Assembly: GCA_018894105.1 (NCBI GenBank) | Contig: CM032117.1 | Coordinates: forward strand, 37,676,501-37,740,500 | Direction: 5' to 3' | Length of the DNA stretch: 64,000 bases | From: Jacaranda mimosifolia | Lineage: Eukaryota; Streptophyta; Magnoliopsida; Lamiales; Bignoniaceae | Shown here: piece by piece, positions 62,061-64,000 of the stretch | Layout: the number at the start of each line of letters is the position of its first letter | Position numbering within the stretch: position 1 is the stretch's first letter | Notes under the pieces: model-generated | The model's database searches: none | What the model saw: only the letters and a program-made list of their open reading frames with translations | What the model was told of the DNA's origin: nothing | Made by a program: the position numbers and the translations under genes

Positions 62061-63615
62061 TCATGTTGGATAGTTCAGCTTCAATCAAAGGAACTAATTC
62101 AGGGTAAAATCGACATTGAGTTTGTTTGATTGGATGAGTTCCTTTCTTTACTGATAAATGATGGACCGCTACCTTTAGGTCCAACCCAGACATCTCTTTG
62201 TACGATCATGCAAACACATCTTTGAATTCATTTAATAACTCAACATACATTTTTTCTTCCTCAGTGGTCGACAAAGCACTAATGTATATAGGCCGAGGGT
62301 CATTAGCATCACCTAAATTATTTTGTTTCAATTCATCTACAATGGCCTTAACACCTTCTTCAAACTTAAGAGGAGCAATTTCATCATCTTCTTCTTCAAT
62401 AAAAATTCTTCACTCAAAGAATATGGTATGCTAGTGCAATATCATTTTCCACGGGCTCAATCTTCTTGAATTCCATAGATGCCCTTGTTTGTCCATCCTT
62501 TCTTCTTATATGGATTGTCTGCATGGCGTCATCTTTTTCACTTATGTAACCACTGTTGATAAGCTTAGAGATTTGCTTGGAAAGACAATCTGTAGTACTT
62601 TGATGAGTTGTCTGACTGTTACTAACAACAATAAGATATGAACAAGCCATACTTTCTCTATCATCTTTTTCATCCCTTTGAGTTCATGTGAAGACGATAG
62701 TTTACAGTTCAACTTCCAAGGTTCTGCCACATGATATATTTAAAATAGTATACTACTTCATACATGAAGGAATTATACTTCTACAATTTTCCGACTCACT
62801 AGTCCACTTCAAGTACTTCGGTATTTTAGATAAATTCAATCTCCGATTATAAGTTCTTTTATGCCTTCACTTCACAAGTCTATCAAAAACTAAGATTTGC
62901 TGGAGTTTCTTCCCATTTTCATTGAAAAGATCGTTTATTGAGGAAAATCCTCTCCAACTATATGATTATTGCTGACTCTTCTAATCGCAATGTGAATAGG
63001 ATTCTAAGGAAAAAATCCAAGTCCATTCAAGAGTTTTGAACACTATGACCTTTTTCCTTCAACATCTTTTGGGTAGTTTTGAGTCCCTAAGTTTGCTTGC
63101 CTGTAGCCTCAAAGGGAGTTTTCCCAAGATGGAATGTTATTGTGGATTGTATCCGGCTTTGACAAGAAGTTTGAAGGCTTTTGGATCAAAGCAATTCTCA
63201 TTTTGAAGTTGTAGAGATTCTCCATATTCCTTCTCGGCTCCTTCGGTTGGGCAAACAAACCCTTTCAGTGGCTGAGGGAATGGCTTCTTAACGTCAAGCT
63301 TGGTTAGAGGAAATGTTAGTTCTCTTAATAATTCAGATCCTACCAGAGGTGACTCACTTTTTTATGTCATCTTTACTGCTGTATGCTGGAGTCAAGTCTT
63401 TAGCTTTATTTCTTCCATCAAGATCTTAGATTCTTCTTGTTCTTTGATCTTGACAGTTTTCATACTTTTAATGTAGTATTTGGTGTCGGCTAAGTACGAT
63501 TCAACTTCAGTGAAAGGTTTGTTGTCTCCAAGCACCTTTTTAATCACGCTTTCTCGATAATAGTTGAAATAATAGTGCCAAGTAGAGAAACCACTCCATT
63601 TTCATATAACCAAGG

Positions 63616-63846
63616 TCAACCCAAAAGCATATTGTATGATGTCTTGGCGTCTATGACATGAAACAATGCCATTGACAACATATCGTCCATCAATAGTTTT
63701 ATCCTTATTAGTCCAAGAGCACTTTGGCCCCCTTGATTGAATCCTTGGATCATCAGATGACTATTTGTAAGTTCATCTATAGAGATTCCTAAATCTTTCA
63801 TTACATGCAATGGCAAGATATTGATTGTAAAGCCTCCATCAATCAA
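63616..63846 (-). pseudogene. Gypsy aspartic protease (remnant)
   Basis: The frame reads IDGGFTINILPLHVMKDLGI, then LMIQGFNQGGQSALG and FHVIDAKTSYNMLLG. This is the retropepsin segment of plant Athila/Tat-type gypsy elements, with DGG at the active site. The local frame is open across the segment. Confidence 0.85.
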
Positions 63847-64000
63847 AATTCTATTTATTTTCTACTCATGAGAATAGCCAGTTACAAATAGGATTGTAGA
63901 GCCAAGCAACAAGTCGTCATCAACGAAAGTCATTGCCAAAATACACCCATCAGTTACACTATGATTATCTTCATTTGATAAACATGCTTCACTAGAGGAA

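Larger units (their letters stand above)
61894..64000 (-). mobile_element. Ty3/gypsy polyprotein fragment running off the window
   Basis: Protease sequence (63846-63616) and the reverse transcriptase opening (about 62060-61897) appear in that order on the minus strand, as in gypsy pol. The remainder is frame-shifted. The element continues beyond 64000. On the left it stops inside RT where the copia LTR begins. Confidence 0.85.

Overview
This is plant nuclear DNA, most likely from a eudicot. It has intron-containing genes with GT-AG junctions, AT-rich spacers, and many retrotransposons and DNA transposons nested in one another. I cannot name the species from sequence alone.

Only two host genes look intact. 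At the left, on the plus strand, is an Enhancer-of-polycomb-like chromatin gene: four coding exons between 2074 and 6120, 795 residues, with a TATA box near 898 and a long leader. In the middle, on the minus strand, is the bifunctional thiamine gene TH2: six exons from 44581 down to 38147, 619 residues. It has a likely organellar transit peptide, a TenA-like domain and a HAD-type thiamine monophosphate phosphatase domain. In both genes the exons join in frame at every junction.

From 7905 to about 26405 lies one decayed Ty1/copia element on the minus strand, cut apart by four later DNA transposons. They are a 4.05-kb hAT with a broken transposase (9419-13468), a 7.4-kb CACTA element (14494-21855), a Mutator-like element (22304-23752) and a short hAT-type MITE (23808-24485). 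Target-site duplications support each insertion, one of them imperfect and one with an extra base. Removing them restores a copia of about 5 kb in normal order. Inside the CACTA are the first three coding exons of a SERK-like/LRR protein gene, with signal peptide and splice sites intact. They sit directly upstream of, and in the same sense as, the remaining transposase exons.

From about 27051 to 33587 is a Mutator-like element that keeps the N-terminal and zinc-knuckle C-terminal parts of a mudrA-type transposase. The catalytic core is absent, and most of the element is four different minisatellite families, all rich in TGTACTT/TATACTTCA words. A gypsy-like LTR fragment is inserted in one array. 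Two further terminal-inverted-repeat elements lie at 34398-35387 and 44802-45985.

Right of TH2, 47400-49550 ends in a CACTA-type terminus. It contains an isolated, stop-disrupted homeodomain exon of the HD-ZIP IV (GL2/ANL2) class and another orphan exon. A second copia element, with unusually long LTRs of about 2.5-2.8 kb, fills 51344-61893 on the minus strand. The rest, to the window edge, is a gypsy polyprotein on the minus strand.

The most interesting signals are the gene-fragment-carrying CACTA elements and the minisatellite-filled Mutator element.
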